From the NCBI RefSeq assembly GCF_900010755.1, contig NZ_CZJT01000091.1:62001-126000 (forward strand): a stretch of DNA of 64,000 nt, read 5' to 3'. The notes beneath the pieces were generated by a model that saw only the letters and a list, made by a program, of their open reading frames with translations, was not told the DNA's origin and did no database searches. Below, piece by piece: positions 20,248-28,532 of the stretch. How positions within the stretch are numbered: the stretch's first letter is position 1; each line of letters starts with the position of its first letter. This DNA comes from Paeniglutamicibacter antarcticus (GTDB lineage: Bacteria; Actinomycetota; Actinomycetes; Actinomycetales; Micrococcaceae). Made by a program: the position numbers and the translations under genes.

Positions 20248-20404
20248 GGTTCAAGTCTGCCCCAGCGGGCGCGCCAAAACCACGAAATGCGACGCCAAGG
20301 TATCCGCGCCGCAGGCGCTGTGGTTTGACGGCGAATCGGAGGTGCGTGGATTTCAAAGCCGCATGACCCATGCGTTCGACGCATTTACGCGCTAGCCTGT
20401 GCCT

Positions 20405-20770
20405 ATGAACCGAATGACAGCCCTGCTGATGCTTCCCCTGGCGCTGTTGGCCCTCGCCGGGTGCGGCTCCACCCCCGAGGCCGGCGCGAAGTCAGTGGTG
20501 GGCCAGTGGGGAGGGGTTCCCGAGCAGTCGCCGGAGCTCGATTTCGCCGAGGCGGGGACATTCACCGGCAACGACGGCTGCAACTCCATGAACGGTTCGT
20601 GGACGCAGGAGGGGGAGACCGTGACGCTTGGCGCCACTGCCACCACGCTGATGGCCTGCGATGGTGTGGACACCTGGCTGTCACTGGCAACAACGGCGAA
20701 GATCGACGGCGCCAACCTGAACGTCTTCAACAAGGACGGTCAGCAAATCGGGGTGCTGGCCGGGCAATAG
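20405..20770 (+). CDS. META-domain lipoprotein
   Basis: A 121-residue secreted lipoprotein. It has a short signal peptide and the lipobox LAGC with Cys at about residue 19, then a META/HslJ-like domain: 'VVGQWGGVPEQSPELDFAE', 'FTGNDGCNSMNGSW', 'ATTLMACDG'. The last parts are typical of META proteins (GCN, then M-AC). ATG 20405 follows TAGCCT by exactly six bases, a leaderless architecture; the in-frame GTG at 20399 is less likely. It lies between the two phosphoribosyltransferase genes on the opposite strand. An envelope role is inferred. Confidence 0.8.
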   Translation: MNRMTALLMLPLALLALAGCGSTPEAGAKSVVGQWGGVPEQSPELDFAEAGTFTGNDGCNSMNGSWTQEGETVTLGATATTLMACDGVDTWLSLATTAKIDGANLNVFNKDGQQIGVLAGQ

Positions 20771-20837
20771 CATATGACGACGGAGTTGCATGTGACGACG
20801 GGTGCGCCGCGGACTTGGAATGGCCCGGCATGTCTTT

Positions 20838-20990
20838 CTAGCGTGCGACGGCTTTCCCGCGTCCCCGGATGGCCCCGATCACCCCAAGGACCAGCGATGA
20901 GAACCAGCCGCCTCCGACTCTTCCGGGCTACACGGACTTGACCGGTGCGCCCACGATCAGGCCCAGGATGATCCAGCTGACCAACCACAT
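20838..20990 (-). pseudogene. GlsB/YeaQ/YmgE (transglycosylase-associated) family pseudogene
   Basis: On the minus strand ATG 20990, with GGGAG six bases before it, opens the typical start 'MWLVSWIILGLIVGAPVKSV' and stops at 20928. The adjacent frame continues the family pattern with 'GGGWFSSLVLGVIGAI' and stops at 20838, without the final spans. Intact members have about 80-90 residues. A frameshift near 20930 plus loss of the 3' end explains the picture. Too short and broken to be functional. Confidence 0.65.
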
Positions 20991-21132
20991 GGTGTGCTCC
21001 CTTGCCGTGTGCTGGCCCGCATCCAGGCGGGGTGTTCCTGTGGAATTCATTGACGGTGGAGTTCGCGGCGCCGACGGCTAAAACCTACGCCGGGCGCCGG
21101 AGCAAGGCAATGCCCGCGGCCCCGAAGCCCGC

Positions 21133-21810
21133 TCAGCTGCCGAGCGCACGGTGGGTTTCCAGAAGCCTCAACACCACATCCTCATTGACTTGCGAAAAGT
21201 CCTGGTAGTAGGCGCCGACAGCACCGAAGTCAGTGCTCGAATACAGGCAGAACACTGCGGTGACGCGAGATGAAAATTCCTCTACCACTGCTGCGGGGGC
21301 AACCGGCACGGCAACGATGATTTCGGCGGGGTGGAATCCCGAGACCACCTCGAGCGCTGCGTGCATGGTGGCCCCGGTGGCCAGCCCGTCGTCGCACAGG
21401 ATGACAGTGCGCCCTGCCAGCGCCGGGGCGTGGGCGGCGAAGCGGGTGGCCAAGGCCTCTAGATCTGCCCCGGCACGCGCCAAGACTTGGTCCAGCGGAT
21501 CCGGCCCCCAGTGCAGCAAGGCCTCCTGGTGGATGCGCTGGACCAAGTGGGTGGATCGTTGGAAACCGTAGGCAGCGACCGCGCCGAAGGCCACCTCCGG
21601 GTCGGAGGGCACCCCGAGCTTGCGCACCGCCAACGCCCCGAGCCGGCACCCTGCCGTGGCACTGATTCCAGCCGCCACCGGCACCCCGCCGCGCAGCAAT
21701 CCAAGCACCACGGATCCGGGGTCAAGGACGCCGCGGGCAGCGAGCAATTTACCCAGCAGTGCGCCTGCGGAGGACCTGTTGGCAAACCCCGGTGAAGCCA
21801 ATCCGTTCAT
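21133..21810 (-). CDS. Phosphoribosyltransferase-domain protein (copy 2)
   Basis: A 225-residue paralogue of the gene at 19579-20247, with 'SVVLGLLRGGVPVAAGISA' and an intact PRPP loop 'TVILCDDGLATGATM'. The conserved loop makes catalytic activity more likely than in copy 1. The start ATG 21810 lies six bases after CACACT with no ribosome-binding site; the sequence ACTTGAACCATGAA is shared with copy 1. The pair probably arose by duplication, followed by insertion or divergence of the META and GlsB genes between them. Substrate unknown. Confidence 0.8.
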   Translation of the reverse strand: MNGLASPGFANRSSAGALLGKLLAARGVLDPGSVVLGLLRGGVPVAAGISATAGCRLGALAVRKLGVPSDPEVAFGAVAAYGFQRSTHLVQRIHQEALLHWGPDPLDQVLARAGADLEALATRFAAHAPALAGRTVILCDDGLATGATMHAALEVVSGFHPAEIIVAVPVAPAAVVEEFSSRVTAVFCLYSSTDFGAVGAYYQDFSQVNEDVVLRLLETHRALGS

Positions 21811-22005
21811 GGTTCAAGTGTGCAGCTCCGGTCCCCAACCGTGAAGGGGGGACTGTGGGCCGCCGCTGTTGTGGGCAAAGCTGCCGGGGCAGTGACCGGC
21901 ACGCAGCCGGGAAGGACTCGGCTGGCCCGCGGTAGATCCGGCGCTCGGGCTTGCAGGGGTGAGACGCGACGTAGACTGAAGGCCCCGAGACGAAGGAGGG
22001 ACTTT

Positions 22006-22770
22006 ATGTCCAACCTCGAAGCACATGCCAAGAAACTTTCCCAGCTCCACGCATCCGGGCAATTGTTGGTGCTGCCCACCGTGTGGGATACCTTCAGCGC
22101 CGGCGTAGCCGTGGAGGCGGGGTTTGCCGGGCTGACGGTGGGCAGCCACCCGGTGGCCGACGCGATTGGCAGTGCCGATGGTGAAGCCATGGATTTGAGT
22201 GAATACCTGGCCGTGGTGAAACGCATTGTGGATTCCGTCGATGTGCCGGTGAGCGTTGATGTGGAATCCGGCTACGGTGTGGAACCGGCCGAATTGATGG
22301 CACGGGTGCTGGAAACCGGTGCCGTCGGAGCGAACATCGAAGACGTTGTGCATTCGGAAGGCAAACGGCTCCGTGGCCGACAGGAACACGCCGACTACAT
22401 TGCCGCTGCCCGCGCACATACCGATGCAGCGGGAATCGAGTTTGTGATCAATGGCCGCACCGATGTGATGAAGCTTGGCACCGCTGTCTTTGCTGATCCG
22501 CTGGCGGAGGCAGAGGCCCGGATCAAGCTCATGGAACAGGCCGGTGCCCGTTCCGTTTACCCGGTGGCGCTCACCACCGCGGAGCAGGTCTCACGATTGG
22601 TCGGCGCGGTTTCGGTGCCGTTGAATGTCACGGCACACCCGATCAATGGCCACGGGGCGGGAAAGCTGGCGGAACTACGTGAATTGGGTGTCCGACGAGT
22701 CAGCTTTGGACCCCTGTGGCAAAAATGGCTTGCCGAACAGTCCGTGGCGCCGCTGCACAGCTGGAGGTAA
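22006..22770 (+). CDS. Isocitrate lyase / PEP mutase-family protein (PEPM-like)
   Basis: 254 residues of the phosphoenolpyruvate mutase-like branch of the isocitrate lyase superfamily: 'LLVLPTVWDTFSAGVAVEA', 'VPVSVDVESGYG' (the D-x-E-x-G-Y-G metal site), 'VGANIEDVVHSEGKRLRGR' and 'PLNVTAHPINGHGAGKLAEL'. The isocitrate lyase motif KKCGH is absent. Members cleave or form C-C or P-C bonds in 2-oxo acids, so an oxaloacetate or methylmalate-type lyase is possible. ATG 22006 has GGAGGG at 21995-22000 and TAGACT at 21972-21977. The 3' 270 bp recurs at 25102-25376 in a broken copy. Confidence 0.85.
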   Translation: MSNLEAHAKKLSQLHASGQLLVLPTVWDTFSAGVAVEAGFAGLTVGSHPVADAIGSADGEAMDLSEYLAVVKRIVDSVDVPVSVDVESGYGVEPAELMARVLETGAVGANIEDVVHSEGKRLRGRQEHADYIAAARAHTDAAGIEFVINGRTDVMKLGTAVFADPLAEAEARIKLMEQAGARSVYPVALTTAEQVSRLVGAVSVPLNVTAHPINGHGAGKLAELRELGVRRVSFGPLWQKWLAEQSVAPLHSWR

Positions 22771-22778
22771 CCGCGAAG
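22504..22778 (+). repeat. Direct repeat, left copy (3' end of the PEPM-like gene)
   Basis: About 275 bp from the middle of the gene to eight bases past its stop recur at 25102-25376. By eye there are roughly eight differences. Identity ends abruptly after CCGCGAAG in both copies, while just upstream the two copies match only about 70 percent. The repeats are 2.6 kb apart and enclose the lower-GC membrane protein gene. Confidence 0.85.
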
Positions 22779-23114
22779 ACCCCACCGGGGGACTTCCTAC
22801 TCAAGCATCTCGTGCTCCTCGCCGAACGCGAAGTTAAGCAGAACGTTGCTACGCGCCCAGCGCTATGCCATCGGACGACGTGAAGCTAGACACCCCACGC
22901 CAGAAAGAACGCCAGGGAAAATTCACCACTTATCCACGGAGCCGCACCGTCCTCGACTAAAACGTCTCCCTCAAGGAAATGATGTTTAGACCGAACGATG
23001 CGTGAAACCTCGTTGATCGAGCGCACATATAGCGCTGCACTGAGAACACCGGAACCCCACGACCACGGTCGTGGGGTTCCCCTTTTTAGGTGTCGGGCCC
23101 GCTACTGCTGTGAT
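22779..23114. other. Intergenic stretch after the left repeat
   Basis: About 340 bp with no credible gene. It ends in a strong terminator hairpin (23051-23088). Composition is less GC-biased than the surroundings. It may be part of the inserted segment that carries the next gene. Confidence 0.4.
23051..23088 (+). terminator. Rho-independent terminator
   Basis: GGAACCCCACGACC (23051-23064) pairs perfectly with GGTCGTGGGGTTCC (23067-23080), followed by CCTTTTTA. This is the most classical + strand terminator of the window, yet the gene before it ends 280 bp upstream. It also faces the stop of the leftward gene at 23115. Confidence 0.8.
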
Positions 23115-24719
23115 CTAGTTAGATTTCTTACTCACTAGCGTGGTCGCCGAGCTGATGAAAAGCGCGAGGAATATGAGGCTCAGACCCTTGAGCAGTGCGA
23201 GCAAGAGGAGTAGCCACGCCGAGCTGAGCCACATGATTTCTACCTGCCCAAGTGAAAGCGGGGCAAAGGTGCTGTCGAGTGAATACATGAAAGCCCAGGC
23301 TCCCGTCGAACCCACCTCCTGGAACCAGCTTGCGGGGATCGCATCGTTGGCGATCGGCGACTTGATTAGCTGGTCATGGAAGAAGAACGCAATTGCAAAT
23401 GTGGCCGCAAAGACGAGGGCGAGTGGGCGCCAGACTTGAAAAGGACGGTGCAGATACCCGACAGCCCAGTCCCCAAAGATTGCGAAGAGTGGGCGCTTGT
23501 ACCAAGGGCGGCGAGTATTGTTCCATCGTTGGTAGTTGACTCTCAGGGACACGGCTTCATCGTGCTCTCCTGAGCGTTCGAGCGCGTCTGCGAACTCGTC
23601 CCAGACACGTTGCGACGCGCCTTGTTCCTTGAGCATGGCACATATCGCCGAAGCTTCTCCTTCGATCCGTTGGATGGTTGGAGGCGTCCCTTCAGTTGCA
23701 AATGAGAAGGGGCTCACGGCTCCACTCTCCTCGCTCTCAGTGACGATGACCTCACCGAACGTGGCACCGTCGACGACGGTGCTGATTTTCCAGGTGTCCT
23801 CGTTCGTGGCCTCTGCGTCGTCGGATTTTCCGGCCTTCGCACTCACCCCACGAAGTACAAAGCTCCCGATACTGGCATTCGGTACGAACAACTGGGAGAA
23901 CCCCGAGCATTCCCAGAACTTCAGGTCGTGGGTCACTTGCAGGTTACTACCGTTGAAAGCGCCGCCACGTGTCGGCAAAGCATGTGAGTGAGGGGTGAAG
24001 TCGCAATTCTCGAAGCTCAGCCAAGGTAATTCTGCGTAGTCCGCCGAAATCCAGTGGTAGAAATCGCAGCCCTGGAACCCGAGCGGAAATGGAAGTCGAA
24101 GCCAGTTCAGGTTAAGGCCGGCGTCGCCGCCAATGACGACTTGGCGGAGGCGGAGACCTTGCGGACCGTAAGAGTGATTGTTCTCGGGAGAGCCAAACGA
24201 GCCAAGCACCTCCGCCAAGAGCCGCGCATCAACCCATGCAGTAGCTACGGGCTGTTCCATGAAGGTCGCTGAGTAGCTTTCGTCGCTTGCAATCGCGAGT
24301 GGTGCACCCTCTGGGTCGACTGCGTTGACGACCGTGCCGTGTCGGACAGCATCGTAGAGCTCCTGCATTGAAATCACGCGAAGCTCGTCGATGTACTCCT
24401 GCATCGATCCTTGCTTGAGCGCTACAAGGCGCTCCTCGTACTCCCGCACCTCTAGGATTGTTTGCACCCGCATGGATCGCTCGGGGTCGATGGCATTTAG
24501 CGCTTCGACTAGGTCGTGGTATTCGTCGGTTCGCAACAACGCAGTGAGACCAAAGCTTTGCCCCTCATTGCGAGCATCGTTTCTCTCGGCGATCGTGGCG
24601 CGGTTCTGATCGCGTTCCTCACGATCAAGCCACAACAGCATAGTCAGTTCAAAGTATTCACGCATGTGAGTGTCCCTGAGGGCGGCAAAGATCTGGACTG
24701 CATTCGGATTTAATGTCAT
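23115..24719 (-). CDS. Pentapeptide-like protein with C-terminal two-helix (ion-channel-like) membrane domain
   Basis: The 534-residue product has a helical, charged N-terminus (to about residue 130). Stacked pentapeptide-like repeats follow at about residues 195-290 ('FQGCDFYHW', 'LSFENCDFTPHS', 'GAFNGSNLQV'), then a linker, and a C-terminal pair of membrane helices near residues 420-440 and 485-525 separated by 'FMYSLDSTFAPLSLGQ'. This end resembles the two-helix domain on many bacterial pentapeptide proteins. ATG 24719 with AAGG before it is preferred over 24776. GC is lower than in its neighbours and it lies between the PEPM repeats, so transfer is likely. The function is unknown. Confidence 0.65.
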   Translation of the reverse strand: MTLNPNAVQIFAALRDTHMREYFELTMLLWLDREERDQNRATIAERNDARNEGQSFGLTALLRTDEYHDLVEALNAIDPERSMRVQTILEVREYEERLVALKQGSMQEYIDELRVISMQELYDAVRHGTVVNAVDPEGAPLAIASDESYSATFMEQPVATAWVDARLLAEVLGSFGSPENNHSYGPQGLRLRQVVIGGDAGLNLNWLRLPFPLGFQGCDFYHWISADYAELPWLSFENCDFTPHSHALPTRGGAFNGSNLQVTHDLKFWECSGFSQLFVPNASIGSFVLRGVSAKAGKSDDAEATNEDTWKISTVVDGATFGEVIVTESEESGAVSPFSFATEGTPPTIQRIEGEASAICAMLKEQGASQRVWDEFADALERSGEHDEAVSLRVNYQRWNNTRRPWYKRPLFAIFGDWAVGYLHRPFQVWRPLALVFAATFAIAFFFHDQLIKSPIANDAIPASWFQEVGSTGAWAFMYSLDSTFAPLSLGQVEIMWLSSAWLLLLLALLKGLSLIFLALFISSATTLVSKKSN

Positions 24720-24992
24720 CGGAGCCTTATCGGTTAGGTGAAGAGAAGTGATGCAAGATGCGCTGTAGCAAGTCATGTGCCCCGCGCGGGGTTGTACACA
24801 ACCTCACAAGCCGCGGTAACTTTCGGCGAGATTCTTCCCAAGAGCGTGAGTCAGCCAGACCATACTGCCCGCGCCAGCCCGCGCCCAAATTCATCTGGGA
24901 TCGTGAGTTGACTGGTAGCGATCCTATATCTGCCGGCCAAATCACATTAACTCTCAGCGGTTATAAGCGCCATTCAAGTACGTTTTTCGAAC
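24720..24992. other. Promoter-side intergenic region of the pentapeptide-like gene
   Basis: About 270 bp without a gene. GGTTGTACACAACC near 24790-24803 is a 14-bp near-palindrome and a possible operator for the leftward gene. The right boundary of the inserted segment should lie near 24993, where similarity to the PEPM-like gene begins. Confidence 0.35.
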
Positions 24993-25368
24993 GACACGCT
25001 GGCGGCTCGCGCTGATGCGGATGCAGAGGGCATGGCGCTGGTGATCAACGGACGCACCGATGCAGAAAAGCTTGGGGCCTGTCGTCTTTGACGATCCGCT
25101 CACGGAGGCAGAGGCCCGGATCAAGCTCATGGAACAGGCCGGTGCCCGTGCCGTATACCCGGTGGCGCTCACCACCGCGGAGCAGGTTTCACGATTGGTC
25201 GGCGCGGTTTCGGTGCCGTTGAATGTCACGGCACACCCGATCAATGGCCATGGGGCGGGAAAGCTGGCGGAACTACGTGAATTGGGCGTCCGACGAGTCA
25301 GCTTTGGACCCCTGTGGCAAAAATGGCTTGCCGAACAGTCCGTGGCGCCCCTGCACAGCTGGAGGTAA
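24993..25368 (+). pseudogene. 5'-truncated, frameshifted PEP mutase-family copy
   Basis: From about 24993 the frame encodes 'LAARADADAEGMALVINGRTD', matching the middle of the intact gene at 22006-22770. A one-base insertion near 25076 shifts the frame, and the second half ('EARIKLMEQAGARAVYP' onward) then matches to the stop at 25366-25368. The first 90 bp are only about 70 percent identical to the intact gene and the last 275 bp about 97 percent. The copy lacks the N-terminal half, including the metal site, and cannot encode an active enzyme. Confidence 0.8.
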
Positions 25369-25376
25369 CCGCGAAG
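25102..25376 (+). repeat. Direct repeat, right copy (PEPM-like 3' end)
   Basis: Partner of the repeat at 22504-22778, about 97 percent identical by eye. It ends at the same CCGCGAAG eight bases past the stop codon. Confidence 0.85.
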
Positions 25377-25384
25377 CAAACATG

Positions 25385-25429
25385 GCCTGTCCCTGCCCGC
25401 CGTGAACTTTGCGGTGGGCAGGGGCAGGC
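25385..25429 (+). terminator. Long hairpin after the PEPM-like pseudogene
   Basis: GCCTGTCCCTGCCCGCC at 25385-25401 pairs with GGTGGGCAGGGGCAGGC at 25413-25429, with two or three G-T or mismatched positions. No T-run. Probably the original terminator of the duplicated gene. I see no convincing gene from here to 25643. Confidence 0.55.
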
Positions 25430-25643
25430 GGAATGTGCACCGGTAGTTGCCCGGCGCTAGAACCATCTTTCACACGGCGAGGTCAGCGCGGGAATAACCG
25501 AACGCGTCCCGGTGCTGTAGACGATGTGTGCCATGTACCGGCCAGCAAAGTCTTGTACAGGCAAAGATTTGGTTCCGTGGCCGTTCCCTGTGCCTTCGGG
25601 AGCCGGATAGAACACGCACTCATTCGTACTTTGAAAGTGGTCA

Positions 25644-27185
25644 ATGCCTGCCAACCAGCCCCCGCACGACTCCACGCTCGCTGGTGAAGCGGTCGATTCG
25701 GTCGCCGACGCGCCACCCGTAGCGCAGCCGCATGCAGCAGAACACCTGGAAGCCGCGGAACTGTCCCCGGCGGGCCGATGGAAATTGCTCAGCGTCTTAC
25801 TCGCGGTGATGTTCATGTCGTTGGTGTCGGTCAGCATCGTCAACGTGGTTTTACCGTCCATTGAATCCACGATGGGGGCCAGCGAATCCGATTTGCAATG
25901 GGTGCTGGCGGGGTACGCACTGACCTTCGGCGTGGTGTTGGTTGCCGCCGGACGGGCCGGTGACCTGCTGGGCCGCGGCATGATGTTCATTATCGGCGTG
26001 GTGATTTTCACGCTGGCCTCGATTCTCGCCGGATTTGCCGCAGACCCGATGCAGCTAAACGTTGCCCGGTTCATTATGGGCATCGGATCGGGCCTGCTCA
26101 ACCCGCAGGTCATGGGCATGATCCAACAGCATTTCCAGGGTGCGGCGCGTGGCAGGGCCTACGGTTTCTTGGGTACCATCGTCGGATTCTCGGTCGCCAT
26201 CGGCCCGGTACTTGGCGGAGTGTTGATCAACTGGCTCGGGCCCGATGCCGGGTGGCGTTCAACGTTCTTGATTAACGTTCCCATCGGCATGATCGCTGTA
26301 CTCATGGCGTTTACCTGGCTGCCGAGGCCGCTCTTCACCCGCCCGACCAGCCGGGTGGACCTGGATCCGGTGGGCACGCTGTTGCTTGCCGCAGGCATAT
26401 TCGCCTTCCTCTTCCCGTTTGTGCAGGCCCGCGAGAACCCTGTGCTGTGGTCGCTGCTGGCCGTGGCCCTGGTCCTGCTGGCTCTATGGGTTTGGTGGGA
26501 AAAGCGCTACAAACTTCGCGGTGCACAACCCATGGTGGAGCTCTCACTGTTCAGGATCCGCAGCTTCAGCAATGGCACGGTCATTGCCGGGCTCTACTTC
26601 ATGGGTGTCTCCAGCGTGTGGGTGCTGGTTGCCGTCTATGTGCAGCAGGCTCGCGGCTTTAGTGCCTTGGAGGCGGGTCTGATCGCGTTGCCTGCAGCGC
26701 TCTTCTCGGCGCTCAGCTCCCACGTGGCCGGCCGCTATGTCATGACGGCTGGCCGCAAGCTGGTCGTTGGCGGAACCTTGAGTGCGCTCTTAGGCCTGCT
26801 GTGCACGATCGCCATCATTGAACTGGAAGCACGTGGCATCTTGAGCATCTGGTGGTTGCTTCTTTCGCTTTCCTTTATTGGGTTGGCACAGGGGTTCATT
26901 ATTTCTCCGAACCAAGCGTTGACCCTGATGGAAGTTCCGGTGCAGAACTCCGGAAGTGCCGGTGGGCTGATGCAGACCTCCCAGCGTGTGGGTACGGCGG
27001 TGGGCATCGCGGTGATAACAGCGGTGTTCTACGGTGTCAACCAGAGCGCCGGGTATCCAACCGCCATGACGCTTTCCTTCGTGGCGATCAGCATCCTGGT
27101 GCTGGCCACGTTCTGGGTTGCGCTAGTGGATTGGCGTCACGGACACCGGAAGACGGGGCTTTCGGTAGAGGCCTATAGCCGGTGA
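25644..27185 (+). CDS. DHA2-family (EmrB/QacA-type) MFS drug exporter
   Basis: 513 residues with about fourteen membrane spans after a soluble N-terminus of about 45 residues. Motifs: 'SIVNVVLPSIESTMGASES' in span 1, 'LTFGVVLVAAGRAGDLLGRG' (motif A) and 'GSGLLNPQVMGMIQQHFQG' (motif C region). The family exports cationic or amphipathic compounds by proton antiport. The start ATG 25644 has only a weak AAAGTGG upstream. No regulator is adjacent. It is convergent with the hpa operon and shares a terminator with it. Confidence 0.85.
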   Translation: MPANQPPHDSTLAGEAVDSVADAPPVAQPHAAEHLEAAELSPAGRWKLLSVLLAVMFMSLVSVSIVNVVLPSIESTMGASESDLQWVLAGYALTFGVVLVAAGRAGDLLGRGMMFIIGVVIFTLASILAGFAADPMQLNVARFIMGIGSGLLNPQVMGMIQQHFQGAARGRAYGFLGTIVGFSVAIGPVLGGVLINWLGPDAGWRSTFLINVPIGMIAVLMAFTWLPRPLFTRPTSRVDLDPVGTLLLAAGIFAFLFPFVQARENPVLWSLLAVALVLLALWVWWEKRYKLRGAQPMVELSLFRIRSFSNGTVIAGLYFMGVSSVWVLVAVYVQQARGFSALEAGLIALPAALFSALSSHVAGRYVMTAGRKLVVGGTLSALLGLLCTIAIIELEARGILSIWWLLLSLSFIGLAQGFIISPNQALTLMEVPVQNSGSAGGLMQTSQRVGTAVGIAVITAVFYGVNQSAGYPTAMTLSFVAISILVLATFWVALVDWRHGHRKTGLSVEAYSR

Positions 27186-27210
27186 GCGATGAGGCGCCAG
27201 CCTAGATCGC

Positions 27211-27255
27211 CCGGGTCAATCCTTCGGTTCCCCGGGTCGATCCCTCGGTTCCCCG
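27211..27255 (+). repeat. 21-bp tandem duplication
   Basis: CCGGGTCAATCCTTCGGTTCC (one unit, 27211-27231, 21 bp) is followed by a second copy at 27232-27252 with two changes, then the start of a third. It lies just after the exporter stop and has no coding role that I can see. Confidence 0.7.
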
Positions 27256-27290
27256 AGAAGGATGCAAGTTTGCCTGTGAACGCACTAAAG

Positions 27291-27343
27291 AGCCCGGTGT
27301 GGCGGCCGAAGTTCGATGTAGAACTTTGCCGCCACACCGGGCT
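27291..27343. terminator. Bidirectional terminator between the exporter and the hpa operon
   Basis: AGCCCGGTGTGGCGGC at 27291-27306 and GCCGCCACACCGGGCT at 27328-27343 form a perfect 16-bp stem. The loop contains an inner AAGTTC/GAACTT stem. GACTTTTG follows on the + strand. It ends the rightward exporter and, 33 bp past the hpaD stop, the leftward hpa operon. Confidence 0.85.
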
Positions 27344-27375
27344 GACTTTTGTCTCGAAAACCCTAGGACGGGTTC

Positions 27376-28485
27376 TTAGACCTGGTTACCCAGCTTGAAG
27401 CCCTTGGAAGGCTCGCCACGGTAGGTGCCGTCTTCGTCCTTCTCGCGGGTGTAGGAGAAGCCGTCGGCGCCGACGGTCACCGCCATCTCCGAGGAGTCGG
27501 TGCGTGCGATGACTTCCTGAACGTTGCCGTCCAGATCCAATACCTTGGAGGCTTCGGTGTACCAGGACGGAACTACCGGGTTGCCCCACCAGTCGCGGCG
27601 CTGGTTATCGTGCACGTCCCAGGTGATGACCGGGTTGTCCGGGTCGCCGGTGTAGTAGTCCTGGGTGTAGATCTCGATGCGGTGGTCATCCGGGTCCAGG
27701 ATGTACAGGTAGAAGGCGTTGGAGACGCCGTGGCGTCCCGGGCCGCGCTCGATGCGATCGGAGATGCGCAGTGCGCCCATCTTGTCGCAGATCTGGATGA
27801 TGTTGTGCTTCTCGTGGGTGGAGAAGGCAACGTGGTGCAGGCGCGGGCCGTCGCCGCCGGTCAGGGCGGTATCGTGCACGGTGCCCTTGCGGTGCATCCA
27901 GGCAGCGTAGGTGGTGCCCTCTTCGTCCTGGATGTCCTCGGTGACGCGGAAGCCCAGGTCCTCGAGGTAGGCGCGGCCGCGCGGGACGTCCGGGGTGACC
28001 TGGTTGAAGTGGTCAAGGCGGACCAGCTCGCCGGCCGAGTAGATGTCATAGCGCATGTGCAGGCGTTCAACGTGCGTGGTCTCGAAGAAGAACTCGTAGG
28101 GGAAGCCCAACGGATCTTCCACGCGCAGCGCATCGCCGATGCCGCGCACAAAGCCTTCCTTGCGACGCTCGGTGCGGCAGCCAAGTTCCTTGTAGTAGGC
28201 CTCGGCCTTGTCCACTTCTTCGGTGGAACGCACGCGGAAGGCCATGGCCTTGAGCGCTGCAACCGGGCCCTTGGTGAGCACCAGGTTGTGGTGGATGAAC
28301 TCCTCGAAGGAGCGGAGGTAGATCTGCTCATCGTCCTCGTAGGACACGTGCAGGCCCAACACGTCGACGTAGAACTTGCGCGATGCGGCAAGGTCGGTGA
28401 CAACCAGCTCCGCGTAGGCGCAGCGCAGGATGTCCGGGGCCGGAACCGACGGGGTGGGAACTGGGTTTGCTGGTGACTTGGTCAT
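27376..28485 (-). CDS. hpaD: 3,4-dihydroxyphenylacetate (homoprotocatechuate) 2,3-dioxygenase
   Basis: The 369-residue extradiol ring-cleavage enzyme is nearly the same, as I recall them, as Brevibacterium fuscum HPCD and Arthrobacter globiformis MndD. Two vicinal-oxygen-chelate repeats are present. The metal ligands are H159, H218 and E271 and the acid-base histidine is H204, equal to 155/214/267/200 in B. fuscum numbering after an offset of four. Close relatives use either Fe(II) or Mn(II), and sequence alone does not settle which. The product is 5-carboxymethyl-2-hydroxymuconic semialdehyde. ATG 28485 has GGAG eleven bases before it. It is the last gene of the leftward hpa operon. Confidence 0.95.
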   Translation of the reverse strand: MTKSPANPVPTPSVPAPDILRCAYAELVVTDLAASRKFYVDVLGLHVSYEDDEQIYLRSFEEFIHHNLVLTKGPVAALKAMAFRVRSTEEVDKAEAYYKELGCRTERRKEGFVRGIGDALRVEDPLGFPYEFFFETTHVERLHMRYDIYSAGELVRLDHFNQVTPDVPRGRAYLEDLGFRVTEDIQDEEGTTYAAWMHRKGTVHDTALTGGDGPRLHHVAFSTHEKHNIIQICDKMGALRISDRIERGPGRHGVSNAFYLYILDPDDHRIEIYTQDYYTGDPDNPVITWDVHDNQRRDWWGNPVVPSWYTEASKVLDLDGNVQEVIARTDSSEMAVTVGADGFSYTREKDEDGTYRGEPSKGFKLGNQV

Positions 28486-28532
28486 GATGGGGTTCGCTCC
28501 TTCGCGAAAAAATATGGGGGAGGGGGGAAGGG

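Noticed and set aside
22779..25000. The segment between the PEPM repeats considered as a transposon or integrative element
   Set aside because: No transposase, integrase or terminal inverted repeats are visible, so I report only the repeats and the insertion-like layout.
25409..25643. Short open frames upstream of the DHA2 exporter
   Set aside because: No family pattern or ribosome-binding site; they end inside the exporter's own N-terminus in another frame.
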